Shown here: positions 45,999 to 54,682 of the stretch, piece by piece
Position numbering within the stretch: position 1 is the first letter of the stretch
Layout of the letters: each line of letters begins with the position of its first letter
Assembly (NCBI GenBank): GCA_900466605.1
Contig: UBMU01000012.1
Span: forward strand, 310,001-374,000
DNA: 64,000 bases
From: Hyphomicrobiales bacterium
Lineage (GTDB): Bacteria; Pseudomonadota; Alphaproteobacteria; Rhizobiales; Rhizobiaceae
Direction of reading: 5' to 3'
Program-made: the position numbers and the translations under genes
Notes under the pieces: model-generated
Seen by the model: only the letters and a program-made list of their open reading frames with translations
The model's database searches: none
What the model was told of the DNA's origin: nothing

Positions 45999-46766
45999 TC
46001 ACGATGCACGCCGCCGGTGCCGGCGTTCATTCGGTTCACCTGGCGAATACACCCTGAGCAAGGCATCCTTCAAAGCTTGCTGCGTAGCGGAAACGGTCAA
46101 CTCAATATGCTGGCGCAACAGTTCCACGCCGCCTTCGGAATCACGTCTGATTGCCGCTGCCACGATTGCGGAATGGGCATCAACCTGGCTCATGTCGTGG
46201 GTGCGATGCTCGATTTGGATCCGACGGATGAAACGGATGCGGGCATTGATGGCAGCCAGCTGGTTGACGAGCTCGGGATTGCCGGAGAGCTCGGCAATCA
46301 TCAGGTGGAAGCCCTCGTCTTCGGCAAGGATCATGTCAGCCGGCTGCTCGCGATAGCCATCGACGATCGAACTCCAATAGGCCCGGAGCCTGTCGATCTG
46401 ATCATCTTCAGCGCGTTCGCACAACAACCGAAAAGCGGCGCATTCGATGATCGATCGCAACTCGTAAAGATCAATCAATCCCTCGGTGCTCAGGCTTCTG
46501 ACGAAAAAACCACGGTTCGGTGTCAAAGAGACAAAGCCCTCCGAAGCCAGCCGGTTCAAAGCCTCACGAATAGGGGTTCGCGACACACCGAGGGTTTTGG
46601 CAAGATGAACCTCGTTGATCCTTTCCTCAGGCTTCAGCTTGAATTCGACGAGGAGCTTGCGGATCGTATTGTAGGCGCGCTCGCTGCTGTCAGCGCTGCG
46701 CCGCGTCTCGGTGTCGCCCTCGACTGGCGTTTCCTCGACCATGCTGAGTTCATTTTTTTTGTTCAT
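45999..46766 (-). CDS. GntR-family regulator, FCD (FadR) subfamily
   Basis: About 255 residues from ATG 46766 (MNKKNELSMVEETP); a longer frame would run into the divergent reductase gene. The winged HTH is at KPEERINEVHLAKTLGVSRTPIREALNRLASEGFVSLTPNRGFFVRSL. The FCD effector domain shows its metal-site residues in DEGFHLMIAELSGNP, DAHSAIVAAAI and RQHIELTV. It is central to the catabolic island and likely binds the TGTCGACA-type sites in the surrounding control regions, repressing until the substrate or an intermediate binds. Confidence 0.92.
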   Translation of the reverse strand: MNKKNELSMVEETPVEGDTETRRSADSSERAYNTIRKLLVEFKLKPEERINEVHLAKTLGVSRTPIREALNRLASEGFVSLTPNRGFFVRSLSTEGLIDLYELRSIIECAAFRLLCERAEDDQIDRLRAYWSSIVDGYREQPADMILAEDEGFHLMIAELSGNPELVNQLAAINARIRFIRRIQIEHRTHDMSQVDAHSAIVAAAIRRDSEGGVELLRQHIELTVSATQQALKDALLRVYSPGEPNERRHRRRAS

Positions 46767-46795
46767 GGTAACCTGTTCCAATTGTCGCAAACTGT

Positions 46796-46803
46796 TGTCG
46801 ACA
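46796..46803. promoter_or_regulatory. Weaker TGTCGACA site in gntR/reductase gap
   Basis: TGTCGACA core without the matching AG/CT flanks (sequence GTTGTCGACAGA), 30 bases upstream of gntR and 72 bases upstream of the divergent ProC-like gene. It may serve autoregulation, but as a bare 8-mer it could be chance. Confidence 0.4.
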
Positions 46804-46874
46804 GATGTTTGTGCATCCTTGTTTCTCAAGTTTGCCCTGTTGGCAACTCCAAGAATTTTCATTGAGGGGTCGCA

Positions 46875-47633
46875 ATGATCATTGGGTTTCTGGGCGTTGG
46901 CCATCTGGCAGCAGCTCTCATCGCCGGCCTGAAGAGGGCAGGGGTGTCTCCACAGGCGATGCTTCTGTCGCCGCGGGGCCGTTCAGCTGAGCTCTCAGGG
47001 CGCTATGGCATCGATATTGCCGCGTCCTCAAAGGCTCTGGTCGCCCGATGCGATATCATTGTACTGGCAGTGCGTCCGCATGATGCAGCCCAAGCAGTAG
47101 CGGGCCTTCCCTTTAGAGCCGGACAAGTCTTGATCTCGGTCTGCGCCGGCGTTGCGTTAGCAGAGCTTGCATCCGGACCGGCAAAGGTGGTGCGTGCCAT
47201 GCCGCTGACAGCCGCTGAAATCAACGCCAGTCCGACCGTGTTTTTTCCAGATGACGGCGCCGCGCGTCAGCTTCTCGAGCGGCTTGGTCCTGCCTTTGCA
47301 CTGCGCAGCGAACGGGAATTTGAAGTCGCGACTGTCAATGCCGCTATCTACGGCTGGGCGCAGTCGCTTATCGCCCAGAGCGCCGAATGGTGCGCTACAA
47401 AGGGCACCGATGCTGCTACGATGCGCCAACTTGTGGCGCAAACCTTCGTCGCTGCCGGCCGTTTGATTGCCGAAAAGAACGACCCGATGGAGCACATGCT
47501 AAGCGAGCTTGTTACGCCAGGTGGCATCACGGAGCTCGGTCTGTCGGTTCTTGATGCTGCTGACCAGCGACGGGCCTGGCAGTGTGCGTGCGAGGCTGTC
47601 CTCGATCGCCTCACCGGCAGGTCCTCGGCTTAA
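46875..47633 (+). CDS. Pyrroline-5-carboxylate-reductase-like protein
   Basis: 252 residues. NAD(P) motif MIIGFLGVGHLAAALIAGL with Gly-rich turn; ProC-type segments VLAVRPHDAAQAVAG, VISVCAGVAL-type strand, VVRAMPLTAAEINASPTVFFP and the C-terminal LVTPGGITELGLSVLDAADQRRAW. True ProC proteins have RxMPNxP and SPGGTT-like motifs; here MPLTAAEI and TPGGITE differ, so the substrate is probably another imine or a cyclic amino acid. It is divergent from gntR and its stop overlaps that of the SDR gene. It would reduce or oxidise a cyclic imine formed by the DAO enzymes; this is inference. Confidence 0.78.
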   Translation: MIIGFLGVGHLAAALIAGLKRAGVSPQAMLLSPRGRSAELSGRYGIDIAASSKALVARCDIIVLAVRPHDAAQAVAGLPFRAGQVLISVCAGVALAELASGPAKVVRAMPLTAAEINASPTVFFPDDGAARQLLERLGPAFALRSEREFEVATVNAAIYGWAQSLIAQSAEWCATKGTDAATMRQLVAQTFVAAGRLIAEKNDPMEHMLSELVTPGGITELGLSVLDAADQRRAWQCACEAVLDRLTGRSSA

Positions 47634-48412
47634 TTCGAGCGGCTCTTGTCGCCAACGTTATCGCCGATATTCGGCGCCGGCGCATAGACGTGCCCGCCAG
47701 CCGCCTGCTCGCTCGGAGATAATATGATCTCCGCGATATCGGCGTGAGATGGCAACTGCAAGGCAGAGATGAGCACCGCCGCGATGTCATCCGGCCGCAG
47801 CGGCCGTTGATGCGTGTACATTTTTTCGCGGAGTTGTTCGCCATCGCCATCGAATGCCTTCAAATAGAATTCCGTCTCAACGCGGCCGGGCGCGATCTCA
47901 GTGAGGCGGACGCCGGTGCCGGCGAGGTCGTAGCGCAAAATGCGGCCGGCCTGTGACAGGCCGGCCTTGGCAGCGCCATAGGTAGTCGTGCCGGGAAATA
48001 CACCTGAAGCGGCAGTGCTCGTCAGATTGAAGATATGGCCGCGTCGGCGCGCGATCATGCCAGGCAGAAGCAGGCGCATCAGCTGCAGTGGTGCCGTCAG
48101 ATTGAGTGCAACGACCTCTTCAGTTTCCTCGGCAGTCTGCTGATGTAACGGTTTGACGGTTGAAAGACCGCCGGCATTGTTGACGAGAATATCAATTTCA
48201 GTGCGACCGAGGCTAGCGGCGATCGCGTCATGATCGCGCACATCGGCCGCGATCGACTTTAGCGAAGGACCAAGGTGTTCGGCCAGCCGCTCCAACGCCG
48301 GTTGATCACGGCCAACGGCATATACTGTCAAGCCCTTCGCCACGAGCGCCGCGCAAATCGCCGCGCCGATCCCCTTGGAGCCCCCGGTCACCAATGCGTT
48401 GCGGTAGTCCAT
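47630..48412 (-). CDS. Short-chain dehydrogenase/reductase
   Basis: About 260 residues from ATG 48412 (MDYRNALVTGG) after GAGGAGAGATCC. SDR motifs: NALVTGGSKGIGAAICAAL (cofactor), DILVNNAGG, catalytic Ser in NLTSTAASGVFPG and YxxxK in TTYGAAKAGLSQAGR. The C-terminus is longer than usual (ADIAEIILSPSEQAAGGHVY). Last gene of the seven-gene minus-strand operon led by E1 alpha. It oxidises or reduces an alcohol/ketone intermediate. Confidence 0.88.
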   Translation of the reverse strand: MDYRNALVTGGSKGIGAAICAALVAKGLTVYAVGRDQPALERLAEHLGPSLKSIAADVRDHDAIAASLGRTEIDILVNNAGGLSTVKPLHQQTAEETEEVVALNLTAPLQLMRLLLPGMIARRRGHIFNLTSTAASGVFPGTTTYGAAKAGLSQAGRILRYDLAGTGVRLTEIAPGRVETEFYLKAFDGDGEQLREKMYTHQRPLRPDDIAAVLISALQLPSHADIAEIILSPSEQAAGGHVYAPAPNIGDNVGDKSRSN

Positions 48413-48441
48413 GGATCTCTCCTCTGAGGTGTTGTCGATGG

Positions 48442-49365
48442 TCACAAGGCGCCGTGCTCGGCAATTCCTTTAAGGACGGTTATCAGACCGGTGTCACGTT
48501 GCTCCCTTAACTGTTCCTGGCTCCTGTCGCCGGCTGCAGCTGCTGTCGATGCCGTGACCGCCGCTATCGTCTGCTCATCCAGCTTCGCGTCGAGCAGGGT
48601 GTCCCAGATCGCCTGGTAGGTCGGCCCGTATTTCCGGAGGAAATCTTCCATGCCGCTCGCATTCAGCTGGTTTGAGATGAACGAGCCCTGCAAAGTCCAT
48701 TTTGGGCCCGGGCCATAGACGAAGGCACGGTCTACGTCTTCGACCGAGGCCACACCGTCACGCACCAACGCGATCGCCTCCCGCCACATGGCACCCATGA
48801 GGCGCAATGCGAGGTGGCCTGTGATTTCCCTCGTCATGACAACAGGCTTCTTGCCCATCTCTTCGTAGAGCGCTCTTGCCGTTTCCAACGCCGACGGGTC
48901 GGTCAGTCGCCCGCCGACCATTTCGACGAGCGGCATCAAATGCACCGGATTAAAGGGATGTCCGAGCACAACGCGTGCAGGGTAGCGGCACTCGCTTTGC
49001 ATGTCGGAGACCAAAAGCGCCGAAGAGGAGGATGCGATCACAACCTCCGCTCCAACATGCTGTTCGATTTCAACGAGGAGCTCGCGTTTGAGCTGAAGGT
49101 TTTCCGGTCCATTCTCCTGCACGAAATCGACGTCGCAAAGCGCTTCACGCATGGATCCGAATACGCGGATCGGGCCGATTTCACCGGCGGCTGGTGAAAG
49201 CGCTTCAAGATCTGCTTTCAAGGCAGGATAGGTCCCATTGAACGAGATCTGGCAGTCTGGCCCCGGGTCGAACACGTTCACCGTGTGGCCCGCATGGGCA
49301 AAAGCAGCAGCCCAGCGCTGGCCGATGACCCCGAAGCCGACAATGCCGATGGTTTTTTTACTCAT
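48442..49365 (-). CDS. 3-hydroxyacyl-CoA-dehydrogenase-family enzyme (carnitine DH/lambda-crystallin-like)
   Basis: 307 residues. Rossmann motif IGIVGFGVIGQRWAAAFAHAGHTVNVFDPGPD; catalytic His and Glu in VVLGHPFNPVHLMPLVEMVGG; the WAAAFAxAGH signature places it with L-gulonate/L-carnitine/lambda-crystallin dehydrogenases, which act on free hydroxy-acids and not CoA esters. Length fits (~310-320). It would oxidise a 3-hydroxy acid with NAD. It lies in the TPP-complex operon; coupling with the downstream SDR is indicated by a 30-base gap. Confidence 0.85.
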   Translation of the reverse strand: MSKKTIGIVGFGVIGQRWAAAFAHAGHTVNVFDPGPDCQISFNGTYPALKADLEALSPAAGEIGPIRVFGSMREALCDVDFVQENGPENLQLKRELLVEIEQHVGAEVVIASSSSALLVSDMQSECRYPARVVLGHPFNPVHLMPLVEMVGGRLTDPSALETARALYEEMGKKPVVMTREITGHLALRLMGAMWREAIALVRDGVASVEDVDRAFVYGPGPKWTLQGSFISNQLNASGMEDFLRKYGPTYQAIWDTLLDAKLDEQTIAAVTASTAAAAGDRSQEQLREQRDTGLITVLKGIAEHGAL

Positions 49366-49377
49366 GGGTCCGATCCT

Positions 49378-50232
49378 TCAGTCAAGTGCAGCGCGAAACG
49401 CCTCGTTGATATCGTTCCAGGGGATAAGAAGATCGACCCAGGCGCCGATCCGGCCTGCGACCAGGATTGCTTCGTCGATCAGCAAGCCGAAATCGAGCGG
49501 TTCGTCCATGGCCCGTTCCAGCCGGAAGAGCAGGGCCGGTGTCTCGTCCATGTGACAGAAGTCGCGCAATCGGGTCGCGGTCTTGTTGAGCGCAAGGCCA
49601 GCGGTCTGTCGCAGGACCCGCTCATCACGTTGCCCGCGCGCTGCCCGTATCCACCATAACAGTTCGTGGAGCACACGTGCTTCGCCTTCAGCGGCAAAGA
49701 CCGGGCCAGCAGGATGCATGATGGCGCGTGACGTTGTCACCCGCGCGATGTCGTCCGGGCATTTTGCCCAGAGCGATAAACGCGCTGACAAGATATCTTC
49801 TGGAAGCGGAAGTGTCTGAGCAGGCGCAGGACCGGTTCCTTCGCCTGGCGTCAGGCGGCCAGAGAGTATACGCCGGCCTTGTTCATGCTTCAGGGTGGCA
49901 GCAAGTGACGCGATCCCTTCGATGGGCGCATCGAGAACGCCAAGCACCGTGACCTGAGCGTTTTCAGCTTGGAGCGGTGCGAAGGTAATCTCCAGAAACT
50001 GGCGCACCGGCCAGTAAATGAAGGCGCCGGCTGGCGCGTCCAGAACGTGCGTCGCTCCTTCGACATCCTCGACGAACGGAGCGTGCCAATAGATATGGCT
50101 GCCCGCAATCTTTGGCGTGTGCAACTGAAGGTCAAGTGGCAGGCTGCGCAAGAGAGCGTTTCGGGTGCGCTCTGCGTCGCCGGTCAGCTTGATTGGCCAG
50201 CTTTGCCCTTCGGCCGAAAAAACAAGACGCAT
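49378..50232 (-). CDS. DUF3830-like protein with helical C-terminal domain
   Basis: 284 residues. The first ~125 residues (MRLVFSAEGQSWPIKL..., SHIYWHAPFVEDVEGATHVLDAPAGAFIYWPVRQFLEITFAP) match the cyclophilin-like beta-barrel DUF3830 pattern, which is often found alone in amino-acid or hydantoin catabolic operons. The last ~130 residues form a separate helical domain (LHELLWWIRAARGQRDERVLRQTAGLALNKTATRLRDF). Adjacent to a NIPSNAP gene (one base apart) and the hydroxy-acid dehydrogenase. Function unknown; it may be a lyase or a binding/scaffold protein. Confidence 0.55.
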   Translation of the reverse strand: MRLVFSAEGQSWPIKLTGDAERTRNALLRSLPLDLQLHTPKIAGSHIYWHAPFVEDVEGATHVLDAPAGAFIYWPVRQFLEITFAPLQAENAQVTVLGVLDAPIEGIASLAATLKHEQGRRILSGRLTPGEGTGPAPAQTLPLPEDILSARLSLWAKCPDDIARVTTSRAIMHPAGPVFAAEGEARVLHELLWWIRAARGQRDERVLRQTAGLALNKTATRLRDFCHMDETPALLFRLERAMDEPLDFGLLIDEAILVAGRIGAWVDLLIPWNDINEAFRAALD

Positions 50233-50233
50233 G

Positions 50234-50557
50234 CTATTTTTCCAGGTTGAAGAAGGAGACGGGCTTGAGAATTTGATTACGCATGTCGCTCAGGTAGTCC
50301 GTCTCGATGACCTTGCGTCGATAGGCCTGCCATTCGGGATCAGCCTCCATGCGGTCGCGCCGGATTTCGCGATCGGCCAGGCTGTCGTATTTCCAAAGGT
50401 GTACCGTGCGCGACAGATCACCGATATGTGTCTGGAAGAAACCGAATGGCTCGCCGAGATAATGACGTTGCATCGGCAGGCCGACGTCTTCGTATAACTT
50501 GAGAAAGCTCGGCAGCATGTTCGGTTTGGCGGTGTAAGTGCGATGGTCGAAGATCAT
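50234..50557 (-). CDS. NIPSNAP-family protein
   Basis: 107 residues from ATG 50557 (MIFDHRTYTAKPNML) preceded by AAGGA. The family pattern is clear: FDHRTYTAKPNMLPSFLKLYEDVGLPMQRHYLGEPFGFFQT, then VHLWKYDSLADREIRRDRMEADPEWQAYRRKV, a ferredoxin-like dimeric alpha/beta barrel. Bacterial NIPSNAP proteins occur in catabolic operons and may bind or modify small acids. It follows the E2 gene. Confidence 0.8.
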   Translation of the reverse strand: MIFDHRTYTAKPNMLPSFLKLYEDVGLPMQRHYLGEPFGFFQTHIGDLSRTVHLWKYDSLADREIRRDRMEADPEWQAYRRKVIETDYLSDMRNQILKPVSFFNLEK

Positions 50558-50597
50558 TGTCTCATTCCTTTTACTGCACATGCTTGATCTGAAAAAA

Positions 50598-51869
50598 TCA
50601 TCCTGCGCTTCTGACCGTTTCCATGATCAGTCGCGCGGACATCGCTGGTGCTTCCATCTGTGGTACGTGACCGATACCTGACAGGAGATGGACGGCCGCA
50701 TGATCGGGTAGGTATTGCGTATGATTGAATGGGATGACGCGGTCGGCCCGGCCCCACACGATACGGGTCGGAACCTTGACGCTTTGAAGTGCCGGTTTGC
50801 AGTCAAAGCGCTGCGTGTTGCCGTCAAACAGATTTCGGGCGAGCCCTTCAAGGGCGCTGCGGTTACCGATCCTGTCCATTTGTTTCAGTACCGCAGATGC
50901 ATAGCCTTGCGGCAGGTCACCTGCATTGCCGACCATCTCAGCCAGCCAGCGTTCCAGCCCAGAAGCACTCTGCGATCCGGTCAATCCAGCAATGAAGGCG
51001 CCATTGATTTCCGGTCCAAGACCGCCAGGGGCAAAAAGCGTCAGCGAGTGTACCGCCACTCGTCCAATCGCCGACAAGAAAAGGGCGGTAGCGCCGCCGA
51101 GGGAATGGCCGACAACATGTGCCCGCTCAATGCCTGCCGCCTCCAATTGGTCCGAGACAAACGATGCGAGGTCTTCAATCCCGCCGGCCGGCGCCTCAGC
51201 ACTCGTCCCATGCCCCGGTAGGTCCAGCGCCACCGTGTGGTATTCCTTTGCAAGCAGCGGCGTGACTTGGCGCCAGGCGGACCGATCGGCGCCGAAGCCG
51301 TGCAGAAGGACGATCGGGATGGAGCCTTCAGGTGTTGATATCCTCGGCGCTACAGCATCACTCTTGATCGCCTGGGCTTTGGCAGTGTGACCTTCAATCG
51401 ACTTTAGGACATCGCGCTGCTTGATGCGTCCATGCGGGCCGGATCCCTGCACGGTCGAAAGATCGAGGCCGGCCTGACCGGCCAGACGACGGGCAAGCGG
51501 GCTTGCAATGACCCGTGTTGATATCGAACGCTCAGCCTTTTGACAGGGCTCGCTGCTGGTGACCGACAAGGAGGCTGTAGCCGACGGCTGCGCAGGCGCC
51601 AGATCCATCGTTTTTGCCTGTGGTTCGGCATCGGAGATTGTTCCGAGCACGGCGCCGACTGGCGCCTCCTGCCCTTCGAGATAATGGATGTCAGAAAGCC
51701 AGCCGTCCCGGTCAGCCTCGACTTCAGTTGCGGCCTTTGCGGTTTCGACTGTTACGAGAAGATCGCCGGCCTTGACCGGTTGGCCTGGCTTGGCCGACCA
51801 AGCGACAACGAGGACGGACTCCATATATTCGCCGCCGGCGCTCTCAATGCTGATGGGATGGTTCGCCAT
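50598..51869 (-). CDS. Acetoin-dehydrogenase-like E2 (AcoC type: lipoyl, E3-binding, alpha/beta hydrolase)
   Basis: About 423 residues from ATG 51869. Residues 1-80 are a lipoyl domain with the lipoyl lysine at about K45 (TVETAKAATEV); residues ~119-155 are the E3/E1-binding domain (VIASPLARRLAGQAGLDLSTVQGSGPHGRIKQRDV). In place of the usual catalytic acyltransferase the C-terminus is an alpha/beta hydrolase: LLHGFGADRSAW, nucleophile Ser256 in VVGHSLGGAT, acid in WGRADRVIPF and His in SGIGHVPQMEAP. This layout is that of AcoC in acetoin dehydrogenase complexes. Forms the core linking E1 to a generic E3. Confidence 0.86.
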   Translation of the reverse strand: MANHPISIESAGGEYMESVLVVAWSAKPGQPVKAGDLLVTVETAKAATEVEADRDGWLSDIHYLEGQEAPVGAVLGTISDAEPQAKTMDLAPAQPSATASLSVTSSEPCQKAERSISTRVIASPLARRLAGQAGLDLSTVQGSGPHGRIKQRDVLKSIEGHTAKAQAIKSDAVAPRISTPEGSIPIVLLHGFGADRSAWRQVTPLLAKEYHTVALDLPGHGTSAEAPAGGIEDLASFVSDQLEAAGIERAHVVGHSLGGATALFLSAIGRVAVHSLTLFAPGGLGPEINGAFIAGLTGSQSASGLERWLAEMVGNAGDLPQGYASAVLKQMDRIGNRSALEGLARNLFDGNTQRFDCKPALQSVKVPTRIVWGRADRVIPFNHTQYLPDHAAVHLLSGIGHVPQMEAPAMSARLIMETVRSAG

Positions 51870-51880
51870 GACGCTGCCCT

Positions 51881-52855
51881 CTACTTCAACGTCGCAAGCG
51901 CCGCCGCACGGATCTTTTCCGCATTGGGCAACATCGCGGTTTCCAATGGCTCGGAGTAGGGTATCGGCATGTCTGGTAGGGTAACGCGAGCAACAGGTGC
52001 GTCGAGTTCGTCGAAGGCATGATCCATGATGGTTGCCGATAGTTCCGCAGCATAGCCGCAAAAACGCCAGCCCTCGTTGACGACAACAGCATGATGGGTC
52101 TTGGCAATCGAGGCGACGATAGCACTGACATCAAGCGGCCGAAGCGAACGGAGATCGATCACCTCTGCAGACACGCCGTCGGTTGAAAGCAGGTCTGCCG
52201 CCTTTACAGCTTCGACAACCATCTTGGAGGTGGCGAAAATCGAGATGTCGCTGCCTTCGCGCATTGTCGCAGCTTTGCCGAGAGGGACGATGACGTCGCC
52301 GTCAGGCACTTCGCCGCGGGTGTTATAAAGAAGCTTGTGTTCGAGGAAGACGACAGGCTGATCGTCGCGGATTGCCGCTTTCAGCATCCCCTTTGCGTCG
52401 GCCGGCGTCGAAGGCGCGACAACTTTGATGCCCGGGATATGGGCGAGCATGGAATCGAGTGCCTTGGAGTGCTGGGCACCCGCACCCGCACCGCCGCCAC
52501 CCTGCGTTCGAAGTACGAAGGGCATCTTCACCTGGCCATCCCAGATGTAATTATAGATCGATGCCTGATTGACGAGCGCGTCGAGCGAAAGCGGAATGAA
52601 ATCTGCATACATGATCTCAAGGATCGGCCTGGTTCCCGTCATCGCAGCCGTAACGGCCATCGCCGTCATCGCCTGTTCCGAAATCGGTGTATCGCGAACC
52701 CGGCTCTCGCCAAACTCGTCCAGCAGACCCTTCGTCACCTTGAAGACGCCGCCATAGCGGCCGATGTCTTCCCCGAACAGGAACACCGACGGATCAGCTG
52801 TCATTTCCTCGCGCAGCGCCGCATTGAGGGCTTCGGCATATCGCATAAGGGCCAT
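51881..52855 (-). CDS. TPP-dependent dehydrogenase E1 beta subunit (AcoB type)
   Basis: About 324 residues from ATG 52855, whose GAGG site lies inside the end of the E1 alpha gene. Family segments: RYAEALNAALREEMTADPSVFLFGEDIGRYGGVFKVTKGL, DTPISEQAMTAMAVTAAM, FVLRTQGGGGAGAGAQHSKAL and EVIDLRSLRPLD. The conserved Glu and the transketolase C-domain are present. Pairs with E1 alpha as a heterotetramer that decarboxylates or cleaves a keto substrate using thiamine diphosphate. In this context an acyloin or diketone is more likely than pyruvate. Confidence 0.9.
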   Translation of the reverse strand: MALMRYAEALNAALREEMTADPSVFLFGEDIGRYGGVFKVTKGLLDEFGESRVRDTPISEQAMTAMAVTAAMTGTRPILEIMYADFIPLSLDALVNQASIYNYIWDGQVKMPFVLRTQGGGGAGAGAQHSKALDSMLAHIPGIKVVAPSTPADAKGMLKAAIRDDQPVVFLEHKLLYNTRGEVPDGDVIVPLGKAATMREGSDISIFATSKMVVEAVKAADLLSTDGVSAEVIDLRSLRPLDVSAIVASIAKTHHAVVVNEGWRFCGYAAELSATIMDHAFDELDAPVARVTLPDMPIPYSEPLETAMLPNAEKIRAAALATLK

Positions 52856-52857
52856 GT

Positions 52858-53832
52858 TCAGTGCGCCTCGCTGTAGGGATTGCATGCATTATCAACCGCA
52901 AAGGTCGGCATCGGATCAGACAGGGCCGCCTCGAATGCTGCTTCGACCTCGGCCTTTGCCGAAGCCTCGACCTCGCTGAGCCTCTCCTCGCTCACCGCTT
53001 GCATCAGCATGTTGCGGGATAGTGTCAAAGGATCGCGGTCCTTCCAGGCGGCGATATCCTCGGCCTTCTGGTAGCCACCCATATCCGAAGTGGAGAAGCC
53101 CTCCAGACGGTATGTCTTGCACTCGATCATAGCGGGGCCTTCGCCCCGGCGGGCGCGTTCAACCATGCCAGACACAGCACGGTAAACCGCAACCGCGTCA
53201 TTTCCGTCGACGATCTCTGAAGGCATATTGTAGCCGGCGGCCCGAACGGAGAGGTCTGCTACAGATGACTGAACCTCTGATGGAACGGTTAATCCGAACT
53301 GATTGTGTTCGAGAACAAAAACCACCGGAAGCTTCCAGAGCGCTGCCATGTTCATGGCTTCGTGACAGATGCCGGTTTGCGCGGCTCCGTCGCCGAAGAT
53401 GCACATGGCGACGTTGCTTTGCCCCATGATCTGCATCGAAAGCGCCATACCGGTTGCAGCGGGGATTCCTGCGCCGACGATGGCATTGCCCCCAATGACG
53501 CCCTTTTCAGCATCTGCTACCAGCATGTGCCCCGCCCGGCCGCCGCAGGCGCCGGTTGCGCGTCCGAAGATCTCGGCGATCACCGGCCGCATCGCCATTC
53601 CCTTGCCGATATAGACGGCGTGGCCGCGATGCGTTGTTGCAACCTTGTCGCCGGTTTCCAAAACGGCGGTTGCTGCGATCCCGACCGCCTCCTGCCCATC
53701 GCAGCGGTGGATCGGGCCACGTGTGCGCCCCTCCTTGTGTAGAGCGCCAAGCCCCTCTTCAAGATGACGGACCATGAGCATCTTCCGGTAGATTTCGAGA
53801 TGCTCTTCAACTGAGGGTGTGTTCTTCACCAT
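52858..53832 (-). CDS. TPP-dependent dehydrogenase E1 alpha subunit (AcoA type)
   Basis: About 324 residues from ATG 53832 preceded by GGAGG; the longer frame would run through the operator. The TPP-binding motif is IFGDGAAQTGICHEAMNMAALWKLPVVFVLEHNQ, and the phosphorylation-loop region is YRLEGFSTSDMGGYQ. HRGHAVYIGKGM and ACGGRAGHMLVADAEKGVIGGNAIVGAG are typical of acetoin/pyruvate E1 alpha. First gene of the seven-gene operon; the palindrome 53864-53879 is centred ~40 bases upstream. No E3 gene is seen in the island. Confidence 0.91.
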   Translation of the reverse strand: MVKNTPSVEEHLEIYRKMLMVRHLEEGLGALHKEGRTRGPIHRCDGQEAVGIAATAVLETGDKVATTHRGHAVYIGKGMAMRPVIAEIFGRATGACGGRAGHMLVADAEKGVIGGNAIVGAGIPAATGMALSMQIMGQSNVAMCIFGDGAAQTGICHEAMNMAALWKLPVVFVLEHNQFGLTVPSEVQSSVADLSVRAAGYNMPSEIVDGNDAVAVYRAVSGMVERARRGEGPAMIECKTYRLEGFSTSDMGGYQKAEDIAAWKDRDPLTLSRNMLMQAVSEERLSEVEASAKAEVEAAFEAALSDPMPTFAVDNACNPYSEAH

Positions 53833-53863
53833 AGCCTCCAAGTGCTTCACCAAATTTAATACA

Positions 53864-53879
53864 AAAGTGTCGACACTTT
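53864..53879. promoter_or_regulatory. GntR operator candidate, perfect 16-bp palindrome
   Basis: AAAGTGTCGACACTTT between the divergent E1-alpha (start 53832) and SDR (start 53930) genes. It contains the 12-mer found upstream of the liv operon and could control both flanking operons at once. Confidence 0.75.
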
Positions 53880-53929
53880 GCAAGGGGTTCTGCAAAATAG
53901 ATTTGGATAGTCACAAAAGGAGAGAGTGA

Positions 53930-54670
53930 ATGCGTCTGATGGATAAGGTTGCGATCGTGACCGGGGCAGCGGCAGGTATCGGAGCAGCGACCGCAAAGCT
54001 CTTTGGTCGCGAGGGAGCAAAAGTACTTGTCGTCGATCGCGACGGAGCGGCAGCGCAAAAAATTGCCGTCGAAGTCGGTGGCTATTCCAGCGCCGTCGAC
54101 GTTGCCGACGAGGCTGCCGTTGCCAAGATGGCGCTGGACGCCCGCCAGCGCTTCGGTCAAATCGACATCCTCGTCAACAATGCAGGTTACGGCATCAGAG
54201 GTTCAGTGGTCACGACGCGGGCGGATGACTGGGATGCGCTGATGTCGGTCAACGTCAAAGGTGTCTTCCTGTGCTCCAAGCACGTGATCCCGCTGATGAC
54301 AAATGGTGGTTCGATCGTCAACACGGCCTCCAATGTTGCCAATGTCGGCCTTGCTGACCGCGCCGCCTATGTCGCGTCAAAGGGTGCCATAGCGGCGCTG
54401 ACGCGCGCCATGGCACTCGATCACGCAGCCGACAAGATCCGCGTTAATGCGGTTGCGCCCGGGACCACCTGGTCGAGCTACTTCGACAAGATGCTTGCGA
54501 GCCATCCCGATCCAGATGGCTTTATCAAGGCCCTGAATGCCAGAGCACCGATGAACCGCATAGGCGAACCAGATGAGATCGCCCAGGCGATCCTTTGGCT
54601 TGCAAGCGACGCCTCTTCCTACGCGACGGGCTCCATTCTGACGGTCGACGGCGGCATGACAGCGTGGTGA
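53930..54670 (+). CDS. Short-chain dehydrogenase/reductase
   Basis: 246 residues with GGAGAGAG upstream. SDR motifs: VAIVTGAAAGIGAATAKLFGREGAKVLVVD, DILVNNAGYG, Ser in IVNTASNVANVG, YxxxK in AAYVASKGAIAALTRAMALDHA, and RVNAVAPGTTWSSYF. Classical, ~250 residues, C-terminal SILTVDGGMTAW. The only plus-strand gene in its half of the island besides the ProC-like one, divergent from E1 alpha across the shared operator and convergent with the cobalamin gene. Likely NAD-dependent oxidation of a hydroxy intermediate. Confidence 0.9.
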   Translation: MRLMDKVAIVTGAAAGIGAATAKLFGREGAKVLVVDRDGAAAQKIAVEVGGYSSAVDVADEAAVAKMALDARQRFGQIDILVNNAGYGIRGSVVTTRADDWDALMSVNVKGVFLCSKHVIPLMTNGGSIVNTASNVANVGLADRAAYVASKGAIAALTRAMALDHAADKIRVNAVAPGTTWSSYFDKMLASHPDPDGFIKALNARAPMNRIGEPDEIAQAILWLASDASSYATGSILTVDGGMTAW

Positions 54671-54682
54671 GCCTGAGCTTTC

